A DNA stretch of 64,000 bases, from assembly GCA_019745325.1 (NCBI GenBank), contig JAIETK010000022.1, forward strand, positions 90,246 to 154,245, written 5' to 3'. This document shows positions 9,111 through 18,968 of the stretch, piece by piece. Under the pieces are notes generated by a model that saw only the letters and a list, made by a program, of their open reading frames with translations, had not been told where the DNA came from and made no database searches. This DNA is from Nitrosomonas sp. GTDB taxonomy: Bacteria > Pseudomonadota > Gammaproteobacteria > Burkholderiales > Nitrosomonadaceae. Made by a program: the position numbers and the translations under genes. Positions within the stretch are counted from its first letter, which is position 1, and the number at the start of each line of letters is the position of its first letter.

Positions 9111-9581
9111 AAGATTTTCCAGTGTTGTTAAGCGATTGGTGGCATCAGTATGAACGATAGGATTGAGATTTATGAGAAGAAGAATTAACCAATAACCCTT
9201 TAATTCAATTTTATGTTGTCAGATATCCTGGGGGTTAATCCAAAACTCTTAAGTACGCCATTTGTGTATATATTGTAGAAATGCAGTTTTTCCCTATTAC
9301 GGAATTCTGATACGGAAATTAAATTTTAGAATCGTAGTAGCTACCAGTCATTCTTCAAATGAAGTCTTTGCATAACTGTGTTTCGATAGTTATCCGCAAA
9401 ATAAAATAGAAGTTTGTCTGGATCATTGAATTAAATTTCGTGATATCGAATCACCAATTCACAAAGCTTAGAATTGAGATAAATGCATCTTCTGCAGGCT
9501 GCGGTCAAATCAAGATCTATGATTCGTGACGGACAGGAAAGCGTTGCAGAAGATGGAGATGGCGTGAAATGACTGCGGTTA
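9111..9581. other. AT-rich intergenic region between EAL gene and rhlE
   Basis: About 470 bases without a convincing gene. It should hold the promoter of the EAL gene and the 3' end of the rhlE transcript. The only structure I can point to is a perfect 11-base inverted repeat, CATCTTCTGCA at 9486-9496 and TGCAGAAGATG at 9545-9555, separated by 48 bases, just downstream of the rhlE stop. There is no T-run next to it. Short open frames here have no recognisable product. Confidence 0.6.
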
Positions 9582-10982
9582 TTACTTGGTGCGCGCGAAT
9601 TGATGGGAAGATTTGCCACCACTGCTATTTCGCACTGCGTTGCCGCGAGGATGATGTCCGAATGAACGGTTGCCGTCAAAAGATTTACCGCGCTCGCCGT
9701 TACGGGTTCTGCCGGGTTCATGGGGGGTCTGAGCTGCTGCGCCGAAGGCGGGGCGCTTGTCGTTACCGGCAAAGGGCGAACGCTTATGTTTTTGTGTCAC
9801 ATTGGGTGCGCTTCTCGGGCCATTATTATTGAAGCGAGGTTTGATGCGCGGTTCCAAGCCGGGAATGATGTGCGAGGAAATGCGTTGGCCGGTATAGCGC
9901 TCAATTCTGGACAGGTGGAGACTGTCTTTGACCGATGCAAATGAAACCGCTGTGCCTGCTGCGCCGGCGCGGCCGGTACGGCCAATACGGTGCACGTAAT
10001 CTTCAGCGAATTTAGGCAGATCGAAGTTGATGACGTGCGTGATGTCGGCGACGTCAATGCCGCGCGCGGCGACATCGGTTGCCACCAGCACACGCAAACC
10101 GCCGTTGCGCAGCCGGGTGAGCGTGCGGTTGCGTTCGCGTTGATTCATATCGCCGTGCAGAGCAGCGGCGGCAAAGCCTTGGGCATGCAGGTTATCCGCC
10201 AAGGTGTCGGCATCGCGTTTGGTAGCGGTGAACACGATCGCTTGTTTCATTGATTCGTCACGTAGGAGATGATCGAGCAAACGATTTTTATGCGACATAT
10301 CGTCGGTGTAATGCAGTCGCTGTTCGATATTGTCAAGCCTGGTTTTGGAGGATGCGACTTGAATTCGTTTGGGCGTTTTTAGCAGTTTCGCAGCGACTTT
10401 GTCGATGGCACCGTCGAGTGTGGCGGAAAATAGTAATGTTTGTCGAGTATTCGGTGTCGCGGCTGCGATGGTTTCGACATCTTCGATGAAACCCATGTCC
10501 AGCATCCGGTCGGCTTCGTCCAATACCAGCATCTGCAAGCGTTTAAAATCAATGCGGCCACGTTGTATGTGATCAATCAGCCGCCCTGGTGTGGCGACTA
10601 AAATTTCGACCGGTTGCGACAACAGTTTGTTTTGCAATGGGTAAGGCATGCCGCCCAGGATGCTGACCACATTGATGCGAGGAAGGTGTTTGCCATATTT
10701 CTTGGCAGCTTCGGAAACTTGTAATGCCAGTTCGCGAGTCGGTGTCAGCACCAGAATGCGCGGTCCGCGGCTGCGCACTTGTGACGGTGTTGCCAGGAGA
10801 TGTAATGCTGGTAGCATGAAAGCGGCGGTTTTACCGGTTCCGGTTTGTGCGCTGGCCATCACATCGTGACCGGCGATTAATTCGGGGATCGCTTGTTTTT
10901 GAATCGGGGTCGGGGCGGCATATCCCGCTTCGGTGATTGCTTTGATAATAGCAGGGTGTAGATTTAAATCTTCAAAAGACAC
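9582..10982 (-). CDS. rhlE: DEAD-box ATP-dependent RNA helicase RhlE
   Basis: A 466-residue DEAD-box helicase with all core motifs in order: the Q motif (FEDLNLHPAI...TPIQKQAIP), Walker A AQTGTGKT, PTREL, TPGR, DEAD, SAT, then in the second RecA domain VFTATKRDADTLA, ATDVAARGID and HRIGRTGR. After the core comes a basic, Asn/Gly/Arg-rich low-complexity tail of about 90 residues typical of RhlE, which probably binds RNA. The family works in ribosome assembly and RNA turnover and is often cold-induced. The gene has about 270 bases of upstream sequence before tyrS, so a long 5' leader is possible. Confidence 0.95.
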   Translation of the reverse strand: MSFEDLNLHPAIIKAITEAGYAAPTPIQKQAIPELIAGHDVMASAQTGTGKTAAFMLPALHLLATPSQVRSRGPRILVLTPTRELALQVSEAAKKYGKHLPRINVVSILGGMPYPLQNKLLSQPVEILVATPGRLIDHIQRGRIDFKRLQMLVLDEADRMLDMGFIEDVETIAAATPNTRQTLLFSATLDGAIDKVAAKLLKTPKRIQVASSKTRLDNIEQRLHYTDDMSHKNRLLDHLLRDESMKQAIVFTATKRDADTLADNLHAQGFAAAALHGDMNQRERNRTLTRLRNGGLRVLVATDVAARGIDVADITHVINFDLPKFAEDYVHRIGRTGRAGAAGTAVSFASVKDSLHLSRIERYTGQRISSHIIPGLEPRIKPRFNNNGPRSAPNVTQKHKRSPFAGNDKRPAFGAAAQTPHEPGRTRNGERGKSFDGNRSFGHHPRGNAVRNSSGGKSSHQFARTK

Positions 10983-11249
10983 GTTGATTTCCTAAAAAGT
11001 GAAATAGAACGCGCGGGCAGGAAAACATTGCCAAAAAAAATGGTGATGGTGCATAACCTTGCAAGCGCATTAATAAAGCATCGCCGCTAACCAAAGTTGT
11101 TGCACATTTTCCGGAAAAACTTGAAAAATTAAGGAGAGGCCAGGAACGATGAGACCAGAAAAAGTTGACCGAATCAAAAATTCCCATCAACTTAGGCCGC
11201 GCAGTATAGCGGGTTCTTCTCAAGCATGCAAATTATTCTATAAGGTTTG

Positions 11250-12452
11250 TTATTGAATGATGGCCTTGGCGAATTTCCGTTTGCCGACTTGGATGATCAC
11301 TGTGATACCTTTCTTGAGCTTGAGCGATTTGTCTTCCGTTTTTTCGCTATCCAATTTGACCGCGCCTTGTTCGATCATGCGCAGCGCTTCGCTGGTACTG
11401 GCGGTTAATCCGCATTGTTTTATCACGTGCGCCAAGGGAATTTCGCCATCGGCCGTTTGAACAATGGTTTCCGGAATATTCTCCGGCAAAGCGCCATGCT
11501 TGAAGCGTGTCTCAAAATCCGCCAAAGCTTCTTCGGCATCACGCTGGCTATGGAATCGTGCCACGATTTCTTGCGCGAACCGGACTTTGATGTCACGAGG
11601 GTTGCGCCCGGATTCTATTTCTTCACGCCACTTCTGAATGGTTTGCAGCGATTCAAAAGACAGTAGCTCCAGATAACGCCACATCAATTGATCGGATATC
11701 GACATCAGTTTGCCAAATATATCTTTCGGGCTTTCGGTAATTCCGACGTAATTGTTGAGCGATTTGGACATCTTGTTAACGCCATCCAGTCCTTCGAGCA
11801 ACGGCATGGTCAGGATGCATTGCTGAGGTTGCCCGAAATGTTTTTGCAGTTCCCGTCCCATCAATAAGTTGAATTTTTGATCGGTTCCACCCAATTCAAG
11901 ATCGGCTTTGAGTGCAACGGAGTCATATCCCTGGATGAGCGGATAGAGAAATTCATGAATGGCAATGGCTTGATTGTTGCGATAACGTTTGTCGAAATCG
12001 TCGCGCTCCAGCATGCGTGCGACCGTGTGCGTCGCTGCTAATTTGACTAGATCCGCTGCATTGAGTTTGTCCATCCAGGTCGAATTGAATACGACTTCGG
12101 TTTGCTCCGGTTTTAAGATTTTAAAAACTTGCGCAGTGTACGACTTGGCGTTTTCTGCGACTTGTTCCCTGCTGAGCGGCGGGCGTGTGGCGTTCTTGCC
12201 GCTGGGATCGCCGATCATCCCGGTGAAATCGCCAATCAGAAACAGGATTTTGTGTCCCATCTCTTGCAACTGGCGTAATTTATTGATTAATACCGTGTGC
12301 CCTAAATGCAAATCCGGTGCTGTCGGGTCAAATCCGGCTTTTACGCGCAGTGGATGTCCGGAAATAAGCTTACTTTCCAGCTCTGTTTCTACTAATAGTT
12401 CGTGACTGCCACGCTTTATAATGCCAAGATCAGATATTATTGATTTTTTCAC
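11250..12452 (-). CDS. tyrS: tyrosyl-tRNA synthetase
   Basis: A 400-residue class I aminoacyl-tRNA synthetase that charges tRNA-Tyr. The HIGH motif appears as HLGHTVLI near residue 50 and the KMSKS motif as NKMSKSLNN near 230; [13 protein letters not shown] is the tyrosine-binding segment. A C-terminal S4 RNA-binding domain ([16 protein letters not shown]...) completes the protein. The length fits the TyrS subfamily common in Proteobacteria other than the enteric form. It is transcribed divergently from the downstream M23 peptidase gene; the shared 155-base intergenic region is AT-rich. Confidence 0.96.
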   Translation of the reverse strand: MKKSIISDLGIIKRGSHELLVETELESKLISGHPLRVKAGFDPTAPDLHLGHTVLINKLRQLQEMGHKILFLIGDFTGMIGDPSGKNATRPPLSREQVAENAKSYTAQVFKILKPEQTEVVFNSTWMDKLNAADLVKLAATHTVARMLERDDFDKRYRNNQAIAIHEFLYPLIQGYDSVALKADLELGGTDQKFNLLMGRELQKHFGQPQQCILTMPLLEGLDGVNKMSKSLNNYVGITESPKDIFGKLMSISDQLMWRYLELLSFESLQTIQKWREEIESGRNPRDIKVRFAQEIVARFHSQRDAEEALADFETRFKHGALPENIPETIVQTADGEIPLAHVIKQCGLTASTSEALRMIEQGAVKLDSEKTEDKSLKLKKGITVIIQVGKRKFAKAIIQ

Positions 12453-12607
12453 GATAATATTAACTTAATGATTTTTATTGATAATATTGTGCTGCGAGTT
12501 AATTTTTTAGTACTTTTCTAGTAGTTTCTTAGTACAAATTTACTATTTTCATGTTAGACTCGCGCCTGTTTGCAAAAATGATACAAACGACTGGAGGTAC
12601 TTCATAG

Positions 12608-13945
12608 ATGCTTTATACGTCTATTAGCAGTAAACAAAGGATTCTAGCTCAAAAATCATCAAAACTAACAAAAAAATCAATTCGCTGGCTGGTCGCTTTA
12701 TCCAGCATCCCACTTTTCGGCATCGTAACGGCATTCGGAATTGCACCTAATTCTCCTTCATTCGGGAACGTTCAAGTTGAGGAAGTTGTGCTTGATCTTG
12801 ATTTGTCCATTCCGGATGCATTGGCAGAGGCGCAAGCTAATCAAACCTTCTGGCGTCAGGAAAGTATCCGCCGGGGTGATACGATTGCAAGTATTCTGAA
12901 TCGCTTGGATATCAGCAGTCAGGATTCGAGTGACTTTCTTCAAGCGGCTCGCGGCAGCCGCGCCATGCGTCAACTGAAGCCGGGTAAAACCATTCATGCT
13001 CAAACAACAGCCGATGGCGAATTGTTGTCAATGCGTTATTTTTTCGGTAACGAAGAGTTGTTTTTGATGGAAAAAACGGATGATGAATTTAAGATGACCG
13101 AGCAGTCTATTGAGCTCGATAGTCAAGTTCATATGAAGTCCGGTGTAATTACCAGCTCGTTGTTCGCGGCAACGGATAACGCGGGCATTCCCAACAATAT
13201 TGCCATGCAGCTGACCGAGATTTTTGCGTCGGAAATCGATTTTTATCGCGATCTACGTCAAGGCGATCGCTTTACTGTTGTTTATGAAACCTTTTCAAAC
13301 AATGGTGGGCGCGCCAAAACCGGGCAAGTGTTAGCCGTTGAGTTTGTCAACAAAGGAAAATCCCATCAGGCCATTTATTTTAAATCATCGAACGGCGCGG
13401 ATGGATATTACACGCCGGAAGGTGATAGTCTGCGTAAAGCCTTTCTGTTGTCGCCACTCGCTTTTACGCGTGTAAGCTCCGGTTTCACCAATGCGCGCTT
13501 TCATCCGATTTTAAAAGAATGGCGCGCCCATCGCGGTATTGATTATGCTGCACCGACAGGCACGCCTGTGAAAGCCACAGCAAGCGGTATTGTCGCTTTC
13601 TCCGGATCGCAGCGGGGATATGGAAACCTGGTGGTGCTGAAACATAACGGTAAATACGAAACAGCGTATGGTCATTTATCCCGTTTTGCTTCAGGACTGT
13701 CGAGAGGTAAACGAATCAATCAAGGGGATGTGATTGGATATGTCGGTTCTACCGGCATGGCAACCGGTCCGCATCTGCATTATGAATTGCGTGTCGATGG
13801 CGTGCAGCGTGACCCGACGAAAGTGATGTTGCCGACGGCGCCGCCAATTGCCAAGCGCGATTTGAACAATTTCCAGAAAGAAACACAATCGTTGGTGGCG
13901 CGCCTCAATATCATGCGCAGCATCCAGCTTGCTGCAATCGAATAA
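12608..13945 (+). CDS. M23-family peptidoglycan endopeptidase (MepM-like)
   Basis: A 445-residue envelope protein. A single N-terminal hydrophobic segment near residues 27-47 (WLVALSSIPLFGIVTAFG) suggests a membrane anchor or signal. A LysM-like/OapA-type region (RRGDTIASILNRLDI) and a middle domain follow, and then the C-terminal LytM/M23 zinc metallopeptidase domain with the HxxxD ligand pair in HRGIDYAAP and the HLHYE motif near the end. These enzymes cleave peptide cross-links in the cell wall. The start is preceded by GGAGGT at about ten bases. It is followed by anmK, which recycles peptidoglycan, so the pair is functionally coherent. Confidence 0.93.
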   Translation: MLYTSISSKQRILAQKSSKLTKKSIRWLVALSSIPLFGIVTAFGIAPNSPSFGNVQVEEVVLDLDLSIPDALAEAQANQTFWRQESIRRGDTIASILNRLDISSQDSSDFLQAARGSRAMRQLKPGKTIHAQTTADGELLSMRYFFGNEELFLMEKTDDEFKMTEQSIELDSQVHMKSGVITSSLFAATDNAGIPNNIAMQLTEIFASEIDFYRDLRQGDRFTVVYETFSNNGGRAKTGQVLAVEFVNKGKSHQAIYFKSSNGADGYYTPEGDSLRKAFLLSPLAFTRVSSGFTNARFHPILKEWRAHRGIDYAAPTGTPVKATASGIVAFSGSQRGYGNLVVLKHNGKYETAYGHLSRFASGLSRGKRINQGDVIGYVGSTGMATGPHLHYELRVDGVQRDPTKVMLPTAPPIAKRDLNNFQKETQSLVARLNIMRSIQLAAIE

Positions 13946-13969
13946 TCAATCAAAGCAATCATGCGAATT

Positions 13970-13987
13970 GGCGATGACCACATCGCC
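13970..13987 (+). terminator. small hairpin after the M23 peptidase gene
   Basis: GGCGATG and CATCGCC form a perfect 7-bp stem with the loop ACCA, 25 bases after the peptidase stop codon. There is no T-run after it, so it is only a weak candidate for termination or message stabilisation before anmK. Confidence 0.3.
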
Positions 13988-14040
13988 ATCAATCGTATGA
14001 GGAACTACCGGACTCTGTCATTTCTCAAGCATTAAGTTAG

Positions 14041-15141
14041 TTGGAATCTGTTTTTTATATCGGCATCATGTCGGGTACCAGCCTTGATGGCGTGGATGCC
14101 GTTTTGGCGGATTTCCAGGATACCTCCCCGGCGCTGTTGCAAACTTTCTTCCTTCCTTATGATAATGCGTTAAAAAAGGAATTATTAGCGCTTCATCAAC
14201 CCGGAAATGATGAGTTGCATCGCGCCGCGATTCTTGCTAATCAGTTATCGCATTGTTATGCACAGGCGGTTACCGGTTTACTCAAAGGCGCAGGTGTCAA
14301 TTCCAAGCGGATAGCGGCTATCGGTTGTCATGGGCAAACTATCCGTCACTGCCCGGAGAAAGCGAAGAGCTATACGATACAACTGGTCAATTCTGCATTA
14401 TTAGCGGAATTAACCGGAATTTCTGTGATTTCCGATTTTCGCAGCCGCGATATTGCTGCCGGCGGTCAGGGCGCGCCATTGGTTCCGGCTTTTCATCAGG
14501 CGGTGTTCATGCACGCCAGTCATCCTCGCGTTATCGTCAATATTGGCGGGATCGCCAATATTACCCGGCTGAATTCCAGATTGCCGGTAATGGGCTTCGA
14601 TAGCGGACCGGGGAATTTGCTAATGGATGCGTGGTGCTCGCGTCACACCGGGCGGCATTATGATGATAATGGCTACTGGGCAGCCAGCGGATGTGTTATT
14701 TCAACTTTGCTGGATGCTTTATTGGCAGACTCTTACTTTGAACGCAAGCCACCCAAAAGCACCGGCAGAGAATGGTTTAATCTGGAATGGCTGGAGCAAA
14801 AAATTTCGGGAAATGAATCCCTCGAAGACGTGCAAGCGACTCTGCTGGAATTGACAATCCGTTCGATTGCCGCGGCAATTGTGGACTATTGTCCGGATAC
14901 GGAAGAAATCTATGTTTGCGGCGGCGGTGCTCACAATGCAGCGTTGATGAGACGTTTGGCCGGTCAGTTGCCTGATCGAAGGATTGAAATGACCGATTCG
15001 CTTGGTGTCGCTGCCGACTGGGTCGAAGCTTTTGCATTCGCATGGCTGGCCCGGCGAACTTTGCTGCGCGAAACCGGAAATCTGGCTGCGGTGACCGGCG
15101 CAAGGGGCGATAGAATTCTGGGGGCGATTTATCCGGCTTGA
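14041..15141 (+). CDS. anmK: anhydro-N-acetylmuramic acid kinase
   Basis: A 366-residue kinase of peptidoglycan recycling that phosphorylates 1,6-anhydro-MurNAc released by lytic transglycosylases. The N-terminal phosphate-binding segment GIMSGTSLDGVDAVL, IGCHGQTIRH, SDFRSRDIAAGGQGAPL, NIGGIANIT, FDSGPGNLLMDAW and YVCGGGAHN are all family signatures. The start is a TTG codon: an in-frame TAG lies immediately upstream (14038-14040), and the first internal ATG is inside the catalytic MSGTSLDG motif, so no other start is reasonable. It is followed by the convergent erpA gene. Confidence 0.95.
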   Translation: MESVFYIGIMSGTSLDGVDAVLADFQDTSPALLQTFFLPYDNALKKELLALHQPGNDELHRAAILANQLSHCYAQAVTGLLKGAGVNSKRIAAIGCHGQTIRHCPEKAKSYTIQLVNSALLAELTGISVISDFRSRDIAAGGQGAPLVPAFHQAVFMHASHPRVIVNIGGIANITRLNSRLPVMGFDSGPGNLLMDAWCSRHTGRHYDDNGYWAASGCVISTLLDALLADSYFERKPPKSTGREWFNLEWLEQKISGNESLEDVQATLLELTIRSIAAAIVDYCPDTEEIYVCGGGAHNAALMRRLAGQLPDRRIEMTDSLGVAADWVEAFAFAWLARRTLLRETGNLAAVTGARGDRILGAIYPA

Positions 15142-15144
15142 ATT

Positions 15145-15177
15145 CCGTATGATTTGAGCCGGACTCGAATCATACGG
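15145..15177. terminator. hairpin between convergent anmK and erpA
   Basis: CCGTATGATT (15145-15154) and AATCATACGG (15168-15177) pair perfectly, and the inner bases GAG/CTC extend the stem. It spans the end of erpA and lies just after anmK, so it could end transcripts from both sides. There is no clear T-run on either strand, which keeps confidence moderate. Confidence 0.45.
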
Positions 15178-15514
15178 AGAATGATGATCCGCAACCGCAA
15201 GTGCTTGTAGCGCCAGGATTCTTAATGATGAATTGCGCACCCTGTAAGTTTTCCTGATAATCAATTTCAGCGCCGATCAAATACTGAAAACTCATCGGAT
15301 CCACCAGTAATTTGACACCGTTTTTTTCCATCACGGTGTCGTCTTCGTTGACTTGTTCGTCAAAAGTAAAGCCGTATTGAAATCCTGAACAGCCGCCACC
15401 GCTGACAAAGACCCGGAGATTAAGATTATTGTTACCTTCTTCCTCGATGAGCTGCTTGACTTTGGTCGCCGCATTTTCGGTAAAGTTAAGTGGTGCATTG
15501 ATTTGTGTGTTCAT
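15170..15514 (-). CDS. erpA: iron-sulfur cluster insertion protein ErpA
   Basis: A 114-residue A-type Fe-S carrier that passes clusters to target enzymes. The three ligand cysteines are present: one in [11 protein letters not shown] and two in the C-terminal [10 protein letters not shown] start at the ATG at 15514 ([11 protein letters not shown]), which gives the normal family length; an upstream in-frame start at 15559 would add 15 unrelated residues. The start has only a weak ribosome site (AGGA about 12 bases upstream). It is transcribed after the bactofilin gene in the same direction, with a 57-base gap. Confidence 0.94.
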   Translation of the reverse strand: MNTQINAPLNFTENAATKVKQLIEEEGNNNLNLRVFVSGGGCSGFQYGFTFDEQVNEDDTVMEKNGVKLLVDPMSFQYLIGAEIDYQENLQGAQFIIKNPGATSTCGCGSSFSV

Positions 15515-15571
15515 ATACGCTGACAGTCCTGTAGATGAAAATTGTTGCTTACTCAGCACAAAGTGCGAGCG

Positions 15572-16033
15572 TTATTTTGCAATGGTTTCTGCGGGAGATT
15601 GCTGCTGATCAGCCGCAGCAGGAATTAATGGTATCATTTTATCCACGTTCTTTGCATGATCGCCTTCCGGAAAATTCTGGTGAATCATCTTTCCTTGAAC
15701 GGAAGCGCCCAAATGGATTTCCAGCGAGCCGTACTGAACATCTCCGTAGACTTTGGCATTTTCTTGTAATTCCAGATAGCTTGGCGCATGAACAGGGCCG
15801 TTGACAGTACCGTTTATTACGACGTTGGCAACGCTGATTTTGCCGGTAATGCTGCCTGCGTTACTGAGTACTAAAGTATCGTGTTCGCCGCCTGCAGCGA
15901 TGATATTACCGGTGATGTGTCCGTCAATCCGCAAGCCGCCGGTAAAATGCACATCACCCGTCAGTTTGGTGTTCGCGCCAATCAAGGTATCAATGTGGTG
16001 ATGTAGTTGGTTTTTTCTTTTTCTGCCGAACAT
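15572..16033 (-). CDS. bactofilin (polymer-forming cytoskeletal protein)
   Basis: A 153-residue protein with the bactofilin (DUF583) beta-helix core, visible as a run of short repeating strands such as LTGDVHFTGGLRIDGHITGN, SITGKISVANVVINGTVNGPVHA and AKVYGDVQYGSLEIHLGA. It is flanked by a short basic N-terminus (MFGRKRKNQ) and a proline/glutamine-rich C-terminal tail. Bactofilins polymerise without nucleotide on the inner membrane and position envelope enzymes, often M23 peptidases, one of which is encoded about 2 kb away. It forms a likely operon with the upstream membrane-anchored coiled-coil protein gene. Confidence 0.92.
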   Translation of the reverse strand: MFGRKRKNQLHHHIDTLIGANTKLTGDVHFTGGLRIDGHITGNIIAAGGEHDTLVLSNAGSITGKISVANVVINGTVNGPVHAPSYLELQENAKVYGDVQYGSLEIHLGASVQGKMIHQNFPEGDHAKNVDKMIPLIPAAADQQQSPAETIAK

Positions 16034-16046
16034 GTTTTTTTCTCCT

Positions 16047-16775
16047 TCACAAGACCGGTGACACGGTTTCGGTAAGAATGGCTTTGTTGTTGCCTTCTCT
16101 AAAGACTTCTACCTGGATATTTTCGACGCTGGTATCCGGCGGTACTATAAAGCTTTCTTCTAATCGATGCAGAAATTTGAATTCAACTGGAAAATTACGA
16201 TGGGAGTTTTTATTGACCAATGGAATCAATTTACTCTGCCCATTTTGGGATAATTTAATTTGAAATTTAAGGCTGCCTTTAAACTCATTCGGGCGCTCGC
16301 CACTTTGAATTAAGGTCAGCGCGTAGCGGTATTTTCCCGATATTTCGGTTTCTTTTAAACTGAATTGATAAACGGATATCCCGCTTTTGGCGTTATTTGA
16401 TACGAGATGTTGGAAGAAAGCTAATTTTTCTTTGAGATGATCGTTTTCTTGCGCGAGTGATTTCACTTGTTCGGCGAGATTTTGGTTGGCCGTGTTTCCA
16501 ATTTGCAATTGCTGGGCCAAATCCCCTATCTGTGAACACAATTGGCGTTTCTTCGTTTGTCTGCAAATCCCAGGATCGAAGGAATAGCTGAAATTTTCTT
16601 CGATGACATCATTGAATGTATTTTCCGAGCGCTTGCCGGCTTCGTACATAACCCACGATAGTAAAATAATAAGTAAGCAGCAAGCGATACCCGCTAAAAG
16701 ATAGAATTGCCAGGAACGAAGCGGCCGGACGGCGACACGAGGAATTTTTGTTTTTTGAGGAGGAATCGTATGCAC
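16047..16775 (-). CDS. membrane-anchored coiled-coil protein (DUF6776-like)
   Basis: A 242-residue protein with one transmembrane helix near residues 27-46 (LLAGIACCLLIILLSWVMY), a coiled-coil stretch at about 82-122 (heptad-like QIGDLAQQLQIGN...LAEQVKSLAQEN) and a C-terminal beta-rich domain probably in the periplasm. I recognise it as the DUF6776 type that accompanies bactofilin in Betaproteobacteria; its molecular function is not known. The start is a GTG with a weak ribosome site. The gene ends 13 bases before the bactofilin start, which suggests a shared role in envelope organisation. Confidence 0.7.
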   Translation of the reverse strand: MHTIPPQKTKIPRVAVRPLRSWQFYLLAGIACCLLIILLSWVMYEAGKRSENTFNDVIEENFSYSFDPGICRQTKKRQLCSQIGDLAQQLQIGNTANQNLAEQVKSLAQENDHLKEKLAFFQHLVSNNAKSGISVYQFSLKETEISGKYRYALTLIQSGERPNEFKGSLKFQIKLSQNGQSKLIPLVNKNSHRNFPVEFKFLHRLEESFIVPPDTSVENIQVEVFREGNNKAILTETVSPVL

Positions 16776-16901
16776 CAGACTTACTTGCTTGTTAAATGGA
16801 TGTTTAATTACTTACACATGACATCCGGTTATTGTAACCGAATGCATCGGACATCTTACCGCAATCAAGTCAAAAAAACAGCGTTTACTGATTTCCGGAA
16901 A

Positions 16902-17930
16902 CTAGGGCAATAAGGGAATCTGCTGGATGCCGAGTGATTCCGGCAGACTGAACATGATATTCATATTTTGAATTGCCTGTCCTGCTGCGCCTTTAACAAG
17001 GTTATCGGTGACCGACAAAATCACCGCAGTATCGCCATTCTGTGGCTGGTGTACGGCGATCCGGCAAAGATTCGAGCCTCTGACGGAGCGAGTTTCCGGG
17101 TGTTTTCCTGCTGGTAATACATCGACAAAAGCTTCATTCTGATAACGTTGCTCGTAGAGTTCCTGTAGATCAATTTTTTTAGTAAGTTTAGCGTAAAGCG
17201 TAGCATGAATCCCGCGGATCATCGGCACCAAGTGAGGTACAAAAGTCAAACCTACCGGTTGCTTGGCGACATTCGATAATCCTTGCTTAATCTCGGGAAG
17301 GTGCCGGTGTCCAGGCACGCCATAGGCTTTAAAGTTGTCGCCCGCTTCAGCAAGTAGTGTATGAACTTCCGCTTTCCTGCCGGCACCGGATACACCTGAT
17401 TTGACATCGGCGATCAGGTGGCCGGTGTCAATTGCTTTCGCTTCTATTAAGGGTAAAAAACCAAGTTGAACGGCAGTGGGGTAGCAGCCCGGATTGGCGA
17501 TTAAACGCGCATTTTTGATTTGCTCCCGGTTAATTTCAGGGAGCCCGTAAACTGCTTCAGCTACCAGGCTTGGGCAGGCATGTTGCATGCCGTACCATTT
17601 TTCCCATTCGGCGACATTCTTGATACGAAAATCTGCTGCAAGGTCGATAATTTTTACACCCGATTGGAGCAAGGATTCCGCTTGCTGCATTGCAATGCCA
17701 TTGGGTGTGGCAAAAAATACCAGGTCGCATTTATTTAGTTTCGCATTGGCAGGGTCGCTAAATTTGAGATCGATATACCCTCTGAGATTGGTAAATAATT
17801 CGGAAACAGCCATTCCTGCTTCGTTACGCGATGTGATCGCCTTAATTTTTACTTTGGGATGGAGTGCCAGCAACCGCAGTAACTCGACTCCTGTGTAACC
17901 CGTACCACCGACGATACCGACATTAATCAT
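16902..17930 (-). CDS. argC: N-acetyl-gamma-glutamyl-phosphate reductase
   Basis: A 342-residue NADPH-dependent reductase of arginine biosynthesis (third step). The N-terminus has the dinucleotide motif [17 protein letters not shown] and the catalytic Cys lies in [12 protein letters not shown] near residue 148. The segments GVSGAGRKA and PGHRHLPEI are also typical of ArgC. It lies downstream of rpsI, as in many Betaproteobacteria, but a strong terminator separates the two, so it probably has its own promoter in the 17931-17973 region. Confidence 0.96.
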   Translation of the reverse strand: MINVGIVGGTGYTGVELLRLLALHPKVKIKAITSRNEAGMAVSELFTNLRGYIDLKFSDPANAKLNKCDLVFFATPNGIAMQQAESLLQSGVKIIDLAADFRIKNVAEWEKWYGMQHACPSLVAEAVYGLPEINREQIKNARLIANPGCYPTAVQLGFLPLIEAKAIDTGHLIADVKSGVSGAGRKAEVHTLLAEAGDNFKAYGVPGHRHLPEIKQGLSNVAKQPVGLTFVPHLVPMIRGIHATLYAKLTKKIDLQELYEQRYQNEAFVDVLPAGKHPETRSVRGSNLCRIAVHQPQNGDTAVILSVTDNLVKGAAGQAIQNMNIMFSLPESLGIQQIPLLP

Positions 17931-17973
17931 GATGACTCCTGTATTTTATTTAAGGTACTTGCAAAAGTATCAA

Positions 17974-18002
17974 TAAAAAAGCCGCCTGTAAAAAGGCGGC
18001 TT
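17974..18002 (-). terminator. rho-independent terminator of rplM-rpsI
   Basis: Read on the minus strand, a 9-bp stem AAGCCGCCT/AGGCGGCTT with a 6-base loop is followed by a run of six T. It lies 24 bases past the rpsI stop codon. Confidence 0.88.
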
Positions 18003-18025
18003 CAAAATTCCAAATACCAGTAAAA

Positions 18026-18418
18026 TTATCGTTTTGAAAATTGCTTGCGACGTCTCGCCTTCCGCAAGCCCACTTTCTTTCTTTCCACTTCTCGAGCATC
18101 CCGGGTAACGAGTCCGGCTTTGCTTAATACGGGTTTTAAAGTCGCGTCGTAATCAATGAGTGCCCGTGTAATCCCATGCCGTACCGCGCCAGCTTGACCT
18201 GATTCACCACCGCCATGAATATTGACCATGATGTCAAATGTTGTCAGATTTTCTGTCAATTCAAGGGGTTGTCTGACGATCATACGTCCGGTTTTCCGGG
18301 AGAAGTAATCATCGACAGGTTTGTTGTTGACGGTGATTACTCCCTTGCCGGGTTTTATGAACACACGAGCCACTGCACTTTTGCGACGGCCGGTTCCATA
18401 ATTAAATTGGGTAGTCAT
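18026..18418 (-). CDS. rpsI: 30S ribosomal protein S9
   Basis: A 130-residue ribosomal protein of the small subunit. Signatures are [13 protein letters not shown] at the N-terminus, [15 protein letters not shown] in the middle, and the basic C-terminal tail [13 protein letters not shown] that reaches towards the P-site tRNA. It begins one base after the stop of rplM, the conserved L13-S9 operon, and is followed by a terminator. Confidence 0.98.
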   Translation of the reverse strand: MTTQFNYGTGRRKSAVARVFIKPGKGVITVNNKPVDDYFSRKTGRMIVRQPLELTENLTTFDIMVNIHGGGESGQAGAVRHGITRALIDYDATLKPVLSKAGLVTRDAREVERKKVGLRKARRRKQFSKR

Positions 18419-18419
18419 A

Positions 18420-18854
18420 TTATGCTCTTACTTCGAGTGGTTTAGGTTGTTGAGCCGCATGCGGATGTGAATCTCCGGCATACACTTTAAGCTTCTTCAG
18501 CATCGCATAGCCCAGCGGTCCCTTGGGTAACATGCCTTTAACAGCTTTTTCAAGTGGTCTGGCCGGAAAACGAGCGTGCATTTTCTTAAAAGTGGTGGCA
18601 TAAATCCCGCCGGGATAGCCGGTATGGCGATAATAGATTTTATCGTCCGCCTTATTACCGGTTACGCGTAATTTATCCGCATTGATTACAATGATATAGT
18701 CACCTGTGTCAACATGCGGCGTGTAGATTGGTTTGTGCTTACCGCGTAAGCGATGGGCGATTTGTGATGCGAGTCGGCCCAATACTTTGTCAGTAGCGTC
18801 AATAAGAAACCAATCATGATTGACTTCGTGTGGTTTGGCTGAAAATGTTTTCAC
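18420..18854 (-). CDS. rplM: 50S ribosomal protein L13
   Basis: A 144-residue large-subunit protein. [15 protein letters not shown] at the N-terminus, [18 protein letters not shown], and [20 protein letters not shown] are diagnostic. I start at a GTG at 18854-18852, because this gives the exact family length and is preceded by a GGCAGG ribosome site six bases upstream. The frame is open 35 codons further, but that part has no similarity to L13. The upstream stretch to holA should carry the operon promoter. Confidence 0.96.
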   Translation of the reverse strand: MKTFSAKPHEVNHDWFLIDATDKVLGRLASQIAHRLRGKHKPIYTPHVDTGDYIIVINADKLRVTGNKADDKIYYRHTGYPGGIYATTFKKMHARFPARPLEKAVKGMLPKGPLGYAMLKKLKVYAGDSHPHAAQQPKPLEVRA

Positions 18855-18968
18855 GAAAACCTGCCCTGCGTATTCAAAAGAGTCCGGAATTCTAAGGTAG
18901 ACATCCATAAAAGTCAAATTTGAAACAGTCATCGATCGGTTCTCTGGGATGCTGTTCAATCTCCGATG

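Noticed and set aside
10972-11223. An 83-codon frame overlapping the rhlE start
   Set aside because: It overlaps the well-supported rhlE start in another frame, has no ribosome site of note and no recognisable product. The region is better read as the rhlE leader.
16770-16913. A 47-codon plus-strand frame with a perfect GAGGAGG ribosome site six bases upstream
   Set aside because: The GAGGAGG is the complement of Pro-Pro codons at the start of the DUF6776-like gene, the frame overlaps that gene and the end of argC, and the product has no recognisable feature. Chance is the simpler explanation.
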